Positions 32,249 through 42,118 of a DNA stretch of 64,000 nt are shown here, one piece after another. Every line of letters starts with the position of its first letter. The first letter of the stretch is position 1. The notes under the pieces were generated by a model. It had not been told where the DNA came from. It did not search any database and saw only the letters and a list, made by a program, of their open reading frames with translations. The stretch is taken from the NCBI GenBank assembly GCA_947685225.1, contig CANTUV010000053.1, positions 6,371,501-6,435,500 on the forward strand, read 5' to 3'. The position numbers and the translations under genes are program-made. The stretch comes from Garcia nutans. Lineage: Eukaryota > Streptophyta > Magnoliopsida > Malpighiales > Euphorbiaceae.

Positions 32249-35072
32249 TGTGAGCGGGATTTTTGCCCCCATTCCCGGTGAAATAGTTCTTGCAACATCG
32301 GCACCGTTTAGGCTCGGGGCCTTAAAGAACACGAGCCTAAGCCGGAGAAAATTGAGTTGCCACCCGGATAGGCCGAGAAAAAGAAAGGGCTGGATGACTC
32401 AATTTCTAAGGAATCCCCGACCCCCTAATGGGTTCAGAAAGTTGGGTACGTGTGGGGAAGGTGAGAAATGGCCCAACACCCCCACAATGCCTGGTTCATT
32501 GGAACCGGCCTCCTTTTTAGGTCTTAATATTATAAAATTCTTCAGTATAATGATATTATCCATACTACATGCAACAATTAAATAAAGCATCATTATATTA
32601 AAATCATAACAGTGTCCAAACAAGGCAAATAAATAGACACCCATCCAAGGATGAAAACATGTCCTTACATCGTCCATGTCTAAAACTAAATAGGACACCC
32701 ACCGAAAGGTGGAAACGTGTCCTTTACATTGGTCCCAAGAACAAAGGTAGTGTTACTGCCTTTGATGGATTGGTGATTGTTAATTTCTTTTGCCGTCTTC
32801 TGCCTTTCTGGTTTAATCTTTCTTAATCTTAATTGCTGACCCCATTGATAAAAATTGTCGACCCTTGTTAATGTTAATTGCAACACTTTTAATGTTCATT
32901 CTGAAATGTTATTATTTATAGGCAAACCTCACGCAGAATCCCTAACCCTAATATTAATCCATCCTTAAAAAAAATTTAATTCAATTTGGAAACTAATTTC
33001 AAAAAACAATTGAAACAATGTCAACCTGGGGCAACCAGATTGACATGGACCAAAGCTTGTCGACCTGGTCTACTTGACCTTTGGCTCATGTCGTCCTGGG
33101 CATCTAGGTGGACATGACCCAAGGTTCATGTCACTTGGGCCGTTTGAACTTTAACTAATTTTGCATTTTTTAATTTTTTGAACTGGACCTTCTAAAAAAT
33201 ACTTCGTTTAGGGTTTTGTAGCTGAGTTTGTGCCTTTTAAAATCAGAACAACTTATTAGAAGTTGTAGGTCAGATCAAATTTATTTTGGCATTCTTTAAT
33301 TAAGACTGTTTTATTAGTTTTTGTTATAAGTTTTGTGTCTTGTTTATTATGTTAATTATTGTTTTATTTAGGTATTTTGTTAGTTTTTATCGGTTTGTCT
33401 AGTGTTTTCTTTAATTATGTAGTTTTAGTTTATTTTTTAGTTTTATGTTGTTTTTGATTTAGTTTTTAGTTTGTGTTTATGTTTTGTCTGTTATTGTTTA
33501 TTTACTTAGTGTTTTAAGTTTGTTTTGAGTTTTGTGTTAGGTTAAAACAGGCAAGGAAACGAATTGAAGATGAAATGGGCAGTAGCTGACACAGGCAGAG
33601 GACACGACCAAGTCACTGGCCGTGTCCCATACCAAGTTAAAAGGAAGAACAAGTCCCAGTAGCAGACACCAGCAAGGGACACGGCCAAGTCATGTGGCCG
33701 TGTCCCTCCAAAGAAGAGCAACACGGCCAAGTCACCATGACCTGGCCGTGTCCCACTTATTACCAAAGGAAAGGAAGAGTAAAGCAGACAGAGGCAGACA
33801 CTGGGAAGGGACACAGCCGTGTCACCTGGCCGTGTCCCTCAAATATGATGCAACACGGCCAAGTCAAGCTCCACTTGGCCGTGTCACTCAACAAAGAAGC
33901 AAAGAAGACCAAAAAGCAACAGAGGAGGACACATGCAGGGGACACGGCCGTGTCACCTGGCCGTGTCCCTCCATCAAGCCTCACACGGCCGTGTCCCTCA
34001 TCCCTTGGCCGTGTCCCACATGAATCAACGCGCACCGAATTTTAAAGCCGACGCTTCGTATAAAAGCAAAAAGAAAGTTAGGGTTTAGGTGTGGTTGACG
34101 ATTTTGAGAGCAAGTTTAGCCGTCTGAGAGAGATCTTAGGGTTTAAACATTTGTTTTCTTGGATTTTGATTCTACTTTGGATTACACTAGTTTAGATTAG
34201 ATTGTTCATGCCATTGTTTCATCCTTCTTGCAAGATTTGATCAAGAGTTCATCAAAAGCTTCAAGGAGTTTGTAACTTGGTTTTATTCTTAAACTTTGTC
34301 TCTTTAGTTTCATTGAAATTGTGTTTATGAACATTATCATGTCTAAATTGATTTCTTTGATTATTAATGAGATGAGTATGCTTGATAACAACATGAACTA
34401 ATTTAATCTAGTCTAGGGTTTGTATGGATTTGCTATGAATTGTATGAATTGGTTATTCTCTTAACTATTGATTTCTTTAGCCTTTATTGAATGAAAAATT
34501 GTTACATATAATTGATTGGCCACCAATTGTGTGTTTTAGGTATTAGATGATGGATTGAGAGATGAAATCTAATGCTGGAACAATTCAATTAAGGACTTAG
34601 GTGAATTAGAGATATAACCTATTAAAAAGATTGTTTCAATTATAACAAGATTAGTTGTAAGAGGTTTGAATGCGAGAGCTTATTTCCTTGACTCAATTAA
34701 TTAAGTTGCTTGAGATTTAATCTTAGAAATTAAATTAGTTAAGTGGAATAACCGTTCATACATATGAGTAGTAAAGAAGTGCAAACCCTAGACTCTTTTT
34801 ATCATGTGAATCAAAATATAAGCTATTGTTTATTTTTATTGTTTTCAAATTAAATCATTCTTCTTCATTACTTTGCAAATTAAATTTCTTTAATTATTTG
34901 TTACTTTAAATTTGATAATCAATTACCCACTTTGGCTTCCTTGAGAGAACGACCTTGGGGCGATCACCTTTGCTACAGCTACCTCGTATACTTGCGAGTG
35001 ACGCTTTGTGGTAGAGTTAATTTGAGCGCAACAAAGACCATGTTAACTTAGGACAAAAATTAAGGGTGTACA
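32249..35072 (-). repeat. Ogre-3 3' LTR, split by an Athila solo LTR and internally deleted
   Basis: The minus-strand start TGTACACCC is at 35072 and the end CCCGCTCACA at 32249. After removing the solo LTR and one target copy, only about 1,090 bp remain, against 2,196 in Ogre-1. The U5 block (32249-32736) joins abruptly to the sequence near the transcript start, so about 1 kb of R/U5 is lost. A minus-strand TATAAATA lies near 32912-32920. U3 (about 32930-33301) has repeated GACATG/CATGTC words. Confidence 0.8.
33307..35033 (+). mobile_element. Athila solo LTR (1,727 bp) with a target duplication
   Basis: Same family as the Athila-1 LTRs but inverted: TGTTTTATTAG at 33307 to GAGCGCAACA at 35033. 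It is flanked by aagac on both sides (33302-33306, 35034-35038), so a complete element inserted here and recombined between its LTRs. The hairpin cluster spans about 33600-34020, with the TATA box at 34059-34066. Frames of 99-133 codons at 33542-34045 on both strands come from the GC-rich repeat and are not genes. Confidence 0.93.
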
Positions 35073-35088
35073 GTTTGCCCCCTACTTG
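35073..35088 (-). other. Polypurine tract of Ogre-3
   Basis: Minus-strand CAAGTAGGGGGCAAAC next to the LTR start at 35072, nearly equal to the Ogre-1 tract. Confidence 0.85.
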
Positions 35089-35171
35089 AACAATCTTGAA
35101 TTGATTCAGAGAGTGAAAAGCAACAAGACTTTTAATTTTGGCAAAAATAGACTGAATTTTCTTGAGATGAT

Positions 35172-36025
35172 TTTGGTTTTGGGTTCTAGACCCAGTTCGA
35201 GTTCTGGACTCAGAAAAGACTTGGGTTCTGGACCCGAGACGATTTGGGTTCTGGACCCGATTCGAGTTTTGGACTAAAAAAAGACTTGGGTTCTGGACCC
35301 TGGATGGTTTGGGTTCTAGACCCGAGATGGTTTGGGTTATGGGCCCGGTTTGAGTTCTGGACTCGGGAAAGACTTGGGTTCTTCATCTGAGATGGTTTGG
35401 GTTCTAGACCTGATTCGAGTTCTAAACTCGAAAAAGACTTGGGTTTTAGACCCGGGATGGTTTGGGTCTGGACTCTATTTGAGTTCTGGACTAAAAAAAG
35501 ATTTATGTTTTGGACCCGAGATGGTTTGAGTTCTGGACACGGTTCGAGTTCTAGACTTAGAAAAGACTTGGGTTCTGGAACCGAGATAGATCCAGTTCTA
35601 GACCCGGTTCCAGCTCTGGACTAAAAAAAGATTTGGGTTCTGGACTTGAGATGGTTTAGGTTATGGACTCGAAAAAGACTTGGGTTCTGAACTCGACATA
35701 GTTTGGGTTCTGGACCCAGTTCTAGTTCTGGACTCGAAAAAGATTTGGATTCTGGACCCAAGATGGTTTGGGTTCTGGACCCGGTTCGAGTTCTGGACTC
35801 ATAAAAGACTTATATTGTGGACTAGAGATAGTTTGGTTTCTGAACCCGGTTCGAGTTCTGGACTCAAAAAAGATTTAGGTTTTGGACTCGAGATGGTTTG
35901 GGTTATGGACCCGGTTTGAGTTCTGGACTCTAAAAAGACTTGGGTTCTGCACCTAAGATAGTTTGGATTCTGGACCCGGTTTGAGTTTTGGACTCGAAAA
36001 GGATTTGGGTTCTGGACCCGAGATA
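35172..36025 (-). repeat. Minisatellite of Ogre-3: about 65-bp unit
   Basis: About 13 units. On the plus strand the modules are GGGTTCTGGACCCGAGATGG, GGGTTCTGGACCCGG and TTCGAGTTCTGGACTCGAA, the last a 7-bp stem around TCTGG. It is the same type of repeat as 8821-9262 and 42119-64000, in the same place relative to the polypurine tract, but with different arms and spacers. The frames at 35086-36032 on both strands are by-products of the repeat. Confidence 0.92.
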
Positions 36026-36720
36026 CCTGCAAAAATAAATTAGAGTCATTAAAATATTTTGCAAAATTAAATTATTATTTTATTATAATATTATTTTTTT
36101 GTTGGATGTAATAAATATCTATTGAAATTATCTGTACTCGTGACACATTATTGAAATAGATAAAAGATGCAAGCGTCCAATACTCTTCAAGGTATAGGCT
36201 CGATCAAATAATGAATTGATTTCTTACCTTTGAGACAATGAAGTTGTGCAAATTTTGTTATTACCCGGCATGCATCTCCATTGGAGTTCCAAAGATAAAA
36301 TACCGGTAAGTGGTACTTTTCTGTACATATAAGTAATTTATTGCAAGATTTGTTAGTGTAATCATGTTCATGTAGATTATACAAGAATAAGTATGAAAGT
36401 TAATATACAAAAATATCTATGTAGTATAATTTTATTTGTATAACAAAATCTATAAATTCATGCATGACACTTCTGATGTACATGCAAGAAATTATTTGTC
36501 TGTGTCCTTTTTTATTTTTATTTCCATTTTTATTTTTTTTATTTTTTATTTTTTTACATAAATATATTACTTTATATATTTATACAAAACTATTTTATTT
36601 TTACTATTTTATATATTCTATATTACTTACTATTTTATGTTACTATTATTACTTTTTATTTATTTATTATTATAGTTATACTTTTTAAAAAATGTGTGAG
36701 AGAAATTACATGTGTACTTA
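36026..36720. other. AT-rich stretch, no recognised feature
   Basis: About 700 bases rich in A and T (nearly pure T/A at 36505-36690), lying between the minisatellite and the captured gene. It may be 5' flanking DNA of that gene. No TATA box can be singled out. Confidence 0.4.
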
Positions 36721-36849
36721 CCTGGGCTTACCTGTATTTGGACAGCATGATGGTTGCGATATTAAAGTGTGGGGAAATATTTACAAGGCCTGTAAGTGGT
36801 ATGACTAGGCCCAGCCTGCAGTAAAGAGAATGGTGCGGGAAAGTGGTTT

Positions 36850-38707
36850 TGAGGACTTCATTTTGCAATTACCAGCATAGGGCTATCAAATAGACCGAAG
36901 CGTGATCCAGGTGCTTGCAGAATGATGGTTGGACATAACTCATACTTTTCATTTGCCCATTGGAGAGATGACAATTTGTCTGGTTGACTTTGCTGCTATA
37001 ATCGACCTCCGATCCCCCATCCCTTTGACCAGCAATATTTTGAAAGAAGAATAAATCTGACAGTTGATCGGTGTCAAGCCCCAATATAGGAGGTCGTATA
37101 AAATCCAATATGAGCCCATCCGAGAGTATTGGGTAAAGTACACTCAACCCGTGTAGGGTGAGAGGGCAAAACAATACACTCAGGGATTTTTGTTATATTT
37201 GTTGGGGGCAACCTAGCTTGTCTTTATCACAGTTTTGATGTGCTCTGTAAGAAGAAAAGATCCTTTATTGGTTTTGCAGCCATTACTGAGGTGCTATTCT
37301 CTTTAAAATTATTGATCCACACAATGCATGTGCATAGGCTTGATTTTCTCTTTCATGTGCAGGTCTAGGCATACGAGCATAACTTTGTGAGGATTCCAAA
37401 CATTACACAGCCATGAATCAATTTTCCAAGATTGGGTGTTTGGTTATCGGGTGGTAGGGAAGTGTCCGGGAGTCACCATGTGCACTCTCACCGTTACCAC
37501 TTGAGTCGTCTAACTTGGGATCAAGTAAGAAAAATGTTAATATTAATATCAAACCTATGATAAAAGATAAATTACCTGTTCGCTTTTTCTGCAGGTGGAT
37601 ATAGCCTAGTGGAGAGCTTAAGAGAAAAATGGTTGGATTAGATGCATTAATGATGCAATGCCTTTTCACAACTCTCGTCGAATTATTGCTGGCCTGGTCT
37701 CTTGTGGGTGGTTTCTAGACGAGAGAGGACATGACTGGTTCCTTAGACCTAACCAACGCAGAGTACTAGTTGATATTCCATCATTTGTTCTAAACACTAT
37801 AGTAATGTCGGAGCCCTTTTGGAGTCGTTCCCATAATGGTTTTGATGTTCATGACTTCCTACTCTTACCGGATGTGTCATATGTTCAATTTATCCAGGAT
37901 CATCTGCTAAGTTTTGAAGTGTCACATGTTGGTGTCTGTGGGCTATCTAGAGGTGAAGAAGAAATAGAAGCAGAGCGAGGAGAAGATGAAGAATATGAGG
38001 AAGAGGATGAGGATGAAGAAGAAGATGAGGAGGAGCCTTCTTCTCAATCCTGTGGCAATTCCGGGGTTGGTACTTTCCAGGTAGCTATCACTTTGTCATT
38101 ATAACTGTCTCTTCATTTATCTATTTTGATTATTTATATGATCGTTGCAGGCTACTGGTTCCTCTATCTATGGGGTTGTCCCTCTGTATATACAATGATA
38201 GTTTTCTCCATTTGCCCCTTCTCATTTAGATGTACCATATGATTCGTAGAGTTTTGATCTGAGTTACCTGGTCAGTCATTCTTATCCCATAATGATGTAT
38301 GCTTGCATGTTTGCATGAAAATGTATGGATTTACCCTTTTCTTTTCTGGCTCACAGCGGATGCTTAAGGAGCAAAACGGGAAGCTTCAGGAAGAATTAGT
38401 TGCAAGTCATCGACATGCGGCCCATTTTTGAGGAAATGTATCAACAAGAGGCACGGGACTTCTGATACTTTTGATTTCAGGGCATGAGGGAACCAAATGC
38501 CTCATCATCAAAGGGATCCAGGACTGTTATCCATGATATACCACCTCCCTGTTTAGGTGATGATATAACCAATTTTTCAAAATCCTGGAGGTTTAGATAT
38601 TTCTTCTTTGAGCAGATATTAGATGGATAATATGCCCCCTCCTCCAACAGGTGATGATTTTTTTTAGGGCTTTGTTTGATTATGAACCGCCTCCTTCTTC
38701 GCAGTGA
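36850..38707 (+). pseudogene. Plant mobile domain (PMD)-like gene fragment with introns, antisense inside Ogre-3
   Basis: Near 36926-37010 the reading WLDITHTFHLPIGEMTICL is the hallmark of the PMD (aminotransferase-like plant mobile domain, as in MAIN/MAIL1-type proteins and some transposons). Further on come QYTQGFLLYLLGATLL (about 37165-37210), AYEHNFVRIP (37370-37400) and LTWDQV (37505-37525). Several stops interrupt it. An open frame (37658-38104) continues with GWFLDERGHDWF and an acidic tail of more than 20 Glu/Asp residues. Splice-like borders fit: TTTTCTGCAG at about 37595, CCAG|GTAGCT at 38080 and GTTGCAG at about 38151, CTCACAG at about 38357. The next exon-like part (RMLKEQNGKLQEELV) looks coiled-coil. 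The kept introns and opposite strand suggest capture as DNA or as an antisense gene. Dead now. It could also be a separate transposon's gene inserted here. Confidence 0.68.
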
Positions 38708-38776
38708 CAAAAAATATAAAACTTGTAATAAAATTAAGCAAAAATAGTAATGATGAATTTTTTTATTTTCTATTAA

Positions 38777-40387
38777 TTAGATATAGTGGCTTTGTCAAAT
38801 CAGTGCCATAGTACCTCAAGACTTAAATTTCTAAATTAACATATCTATAACATCATAGCCCTAGTTATCATACTAAACTTGGGAATCATTTGTATTTAAG
38901 CAAGAACTGTTGTACTTCAGATAGGCACATACACATTACTTAGTCAAAGGTCTCATTGAGTTTGAATATGGTTTATCTCATATGCATGCTTATTCAAACT
39001 ATCTCCACTAATGAACTCTACTTACTAAGAGAGATCAATGGGTCTTTGATAGGCTTGAAATGGGGCCTATAAGGGACATGGGTTAAATGAAGGCCATTTG
39101 TAAGTTAGAGCCATTGTGAAACTATGGGCAAACCCTCACACTACAAAATTTCTTATTTGAATTTTAGGTAGTTGGTAGCATGAAAAGATAGAGCTTTGAG
39201 TGCTCTCCCATCTTCTTGGTATTAATCTGGATCTTGATTAGAATATAGTCTTTGCCCTTGCAAAAAGTTTGGTACCCATATTCATCATCATTTTTTCTTT
39301 TCTCTTTCTCTTTCTTTTTCTTAATCTTCCCCTTCTTTGAGAATTTTGTTCCTTTTTCCAGTAGGACTGTCAAGTACAAAACTTTCAAGAACTGGATGTT
39401 CATTCTCCTTTTTCTCTGATTTTTATTGAATCTTTGGTTGGGTTAGACCAATTCAAGTCAAACTGTCCTTATAAACCAAATGGAAGCCTTTTGTTGCTTT
39501 AAGTAAAAGAGAACTCAATTGGCTTTCTGAACTACCTTTTTAGGTTTTATCTTTCTTCTTTTTTCTTTTTTTTCCTTTTTTTCTTGTCTTTTTTTTTCTT
39601 TTTCTTCTTCTCTTTTTTTTGGTTCTAGCTCTAAAAGAGTTGTCTTGTTTATACCAACTTGGGTTTCTACTAATGGATGAGTGGAGTGATATTAATTTGC
39701 TTTAGTCCTAACTTTATTTGTGATTTTTGGTCTAATTCAGGTGAACTTCAACTACCCTATGGTCTTGAGAACTTCAACTATACTCATGATCTTGATTATT
39801 CATTCCTTTCTTTGATCTTCTTGCCTCTTCATCTTAGTGATCATAAGACTTGTCAAAAGTATCACAACAGCTCTGGGTAGGTTGTTGGGGTTTGTAAGTC
39901 AATGAAAAGAAAGCTAAAATTTTATGAAGGCTCAAAGGGAAAACTAGGGATTGATATTTAATAGGGTGGATACTAGTTGTTGGCTAACCAAACAATGCCT
40001 AGATCACCTCTCCCTTAAATAAGCTGAGTTTAATTTCTCCTTGAAAGTTTATCAAAGCATGTTCTAAGACTAACTAGGACCTAGACAAAAGTAATTATGC
40101 AGGAGCCCTCTCTAAGTAAGCATAGACAACTTAATGCTATAGAGTAATTCCCTCACCTAGTAAAGTCATTCGAGTAATGACGCATAAATATATTAATACA
40201 TGAATCATCAAGCTAAATTCCTCATTGGTTGAGCAACAAAATGAACAAAGACCCATAAAAATTTTATGAAAGGAATTTATTCAAACAACTTTAAATTTGA
40301 AAAATATGATTATTCCAATTAAATATTAAAGAAAGAAAAATAAATAGAGTAATATTCAAGCTAAGGAAAGTTTATTGAGTTAGAGGC
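38777..40387 (-). other. Ogre-3 post-gag non-coding region
   Basis: Reverse complement of about 3728-5430 of Ogre-1, including the pyrimidine-strand version of the purine tract (39540-39620). The match ends sharply at about 38777 (GACAAAGCCA), where the captured segment starts. The right edge joins an LTR at 40388. No coding frame is recognisable. Confidence 0.78.
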
Positions 40388-42110
40388 TGTGAGAGGGAAT
40401 TTTTTTTGCCCCCACTCCCAGTGGAATGCTTCTTGCGACTTTGGCACTATTTAGGCTCGGGGCCTTAGAGAACACGGACCTAAGTACAGATAAAATGGAG
40501 TCGCCACCCGAACGGGCCGGGAAAAAGAAAGGGGTGGATGAATCAATTCCTAAGGAATCCCCAACCCCCCAATGGGTTAGGAAAGTTGGGTACGTGTAGG
40601 GAAGGTGAGAAATGGCCCAGCACTCCCACAACGCCCGATTGATTGGAACCGACCTCCTTTACAGGTTTTAATATTATAAAATTCTTAAATATAATAATAT
40701 TATCCATATTACATGCAACAATTGAAATAAAGCATCGTTATATTAAAATAAAAGCAAAGTCCAAACAAGGCAAATAAATGGACACCCATCCGAGGATGGA
40801 AATGTGCCCTTACATCATCCATGCCTAAACTAATAGGACACCCACCGAAAGGTAGAAACATGTCCTTTACATTGGTCTAGAATATAAAGACAATTTAAAA
40901 TACATGATATTTAACTAATGAGGTACCTACAAAGTGGAAACATACCTCTTACAACATTTGGAAATAAAAAATAAATAGATAAAAGTAAATAACCATTCAT
41001 AATAAATAAATCATTCATCAAAGATAAAATAAACATCCATCCATGATAAATCAAAGCATATAATAAACTGCATAATCAAATATAAAATTAAATAAAGCAA
41101 GTAAAGATTCAAATTAGGGCCACTGTTTCTATTTAAGATTCTTTATTGAATATGTTTAGGGTTTTGTAATTTATGGGTTTAAGCTAGTGTAAGTTTTAAA
41201 GGAATTGAAATGGATTAAAGTTTTATAATTTAAGAGGCTGATAAAGTTCTTTGATTAACCAAATTAGTGTTTGAGGAGTGAAATCATGAAATTAGGGTTT
41301 GGAGACTTTAAAACATTAGGTTTATGATTATTAGCTATTGAATTGTTGTTTTTAGGCTTACTGTGTTCGAATTTTAATATTTAGGTTTATAAGGTTTTAA
41401 GGTTTTAAGGCTTAGGGTTTAGAAAAATTAGGGTTAAAGGTTTTAAGGGAGTTAGGGTTTAAGAAAACTAGGGTTTAATGTTAGCTAGTTGGAGGATACT
41501 GTCTTGGCTTTAAAGTTGAATTAGGGTTTTTAGTGTTTCGGAGAATGTATTTGATTTTAGAATTTGGAAAAACAATTTATAGTTTTATGAAGATTTATGA
41601 AAATAAACAAAATGATTTAAGGTTTATAGAAATAGAAAAGATATTTTTTAGGGTTTTTGGAAAGAAAAGGATTCAATTTAGGGTTTTGGAAAATTGCAAA
41701 ACAGATTAGGGTTTTGGTAAATTAATGAAATGATTTAAGGTTTTGAAAAGTTAGAAAGTAGATTAGGGTTTTAAGATTTTGGAGAAACATAAACAACAAT
41801 TTTAAGATTTTTTTTAAAACATAGAAACGAATTAAGGTTTTTAAAATTAAAAGAAACAATTGAATGATTGAAGCTACTGTGAAAAAATTAAATACTCATA
41901 CCTTCGTTTGTTGGTTCCACCAAAAATTCCTTCTTGGATGAACAAGAACAAAGGCAAGATGGTTGCCTTTGATGGATTGAATTGCTTGCTTGCTCTCTCA
42001 AAAGTCCGAACATTAATCTCCTAATTTTCTTGATTCCTCGATCCAAAGTTTTTCCTCTAAAATTTTCTTCCACCTTCTGTGCTATTTTTAGTCCTATATA
42101 TGGATTGAAC
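40388..42110 (-). repeat. Ogre-type LTR (R/U5), 'Ogre-4' or the displaced 5' LTR of Ogre-3
   Basis: The minus-strand end CCCTCTCACA is at 40388. It shares the U5 block with the other Ogre LTRs (primer-site copy at 40496-40506) and many TTAGGGTTT motifs (41140-41770), and near 41910-41975 the words seen after the TATA box in Ogre-2 (CATCAAAGGCA, GGTGGAACCAACAA). The TATA box is at about 42095. The upstream U3 and polypurine tract are absent: the giant array begins within about 20 bases. Either this is the 3' LTR of a fourth element whose 3' minisatellite is the array, or recombination brought the two together. Confidence 0.75.
42095..42101 (-). promoter_or_regulatory. TATA box at the edge of the giant array
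   Basis: Minus-strand ATATATA in CCATATATAGGAC. In other Ogre LTRs a few hundred bases of U3 precede the box; here the 67-bp repeats do. Transcription would run leftward, away from the array. Confidence 0.5.
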
Positions 42111-42118
42111 CTTCTGTA

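Larger units (their letters stand above)
32249..40387 (-). mobile_element. Ogre-3: inverted Ogre-type element with a captured gene
   Basis: From right to left on the minus strand: Ogre post-gag sequence (40387-38777), a foreign 2.7-kb insert with a plant-mobile-domain-like gene, a 65-bp minisatellite, polypurine tract (35088-35073) and 3' LTR (35072-32249). There is no primer site or gag: at 40388 an LTR end joins directly to sequence equal to base 3728 of Ogre-1. The left flank is Athila-2 protease; 32244-32248 (ctttg) would be the target duplication. Confidence 0.75.

Noticed and set aside
33622..34045. Frames of 117-133 codons on the plus strand and 90-91 on the minus strand in the Athila solo LTR
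   Set aside because: All read the same hairpin repeat in several frames and strands; they are absent or broken in the Athila-1 LTRs.
36464..36688. Hydrophobic 74-codon frame resembling a membrane protein
   Set aside because: It translates an almost pure T/A stretch; low complexity explains the Phe, Leu, Ile and Tyr content.
40380..40631. 83-codon minus-strand frame
   Set aside because: It lies in the conserved Ogre U5 block; equivalent short frames in other copies differ in length and sequence.
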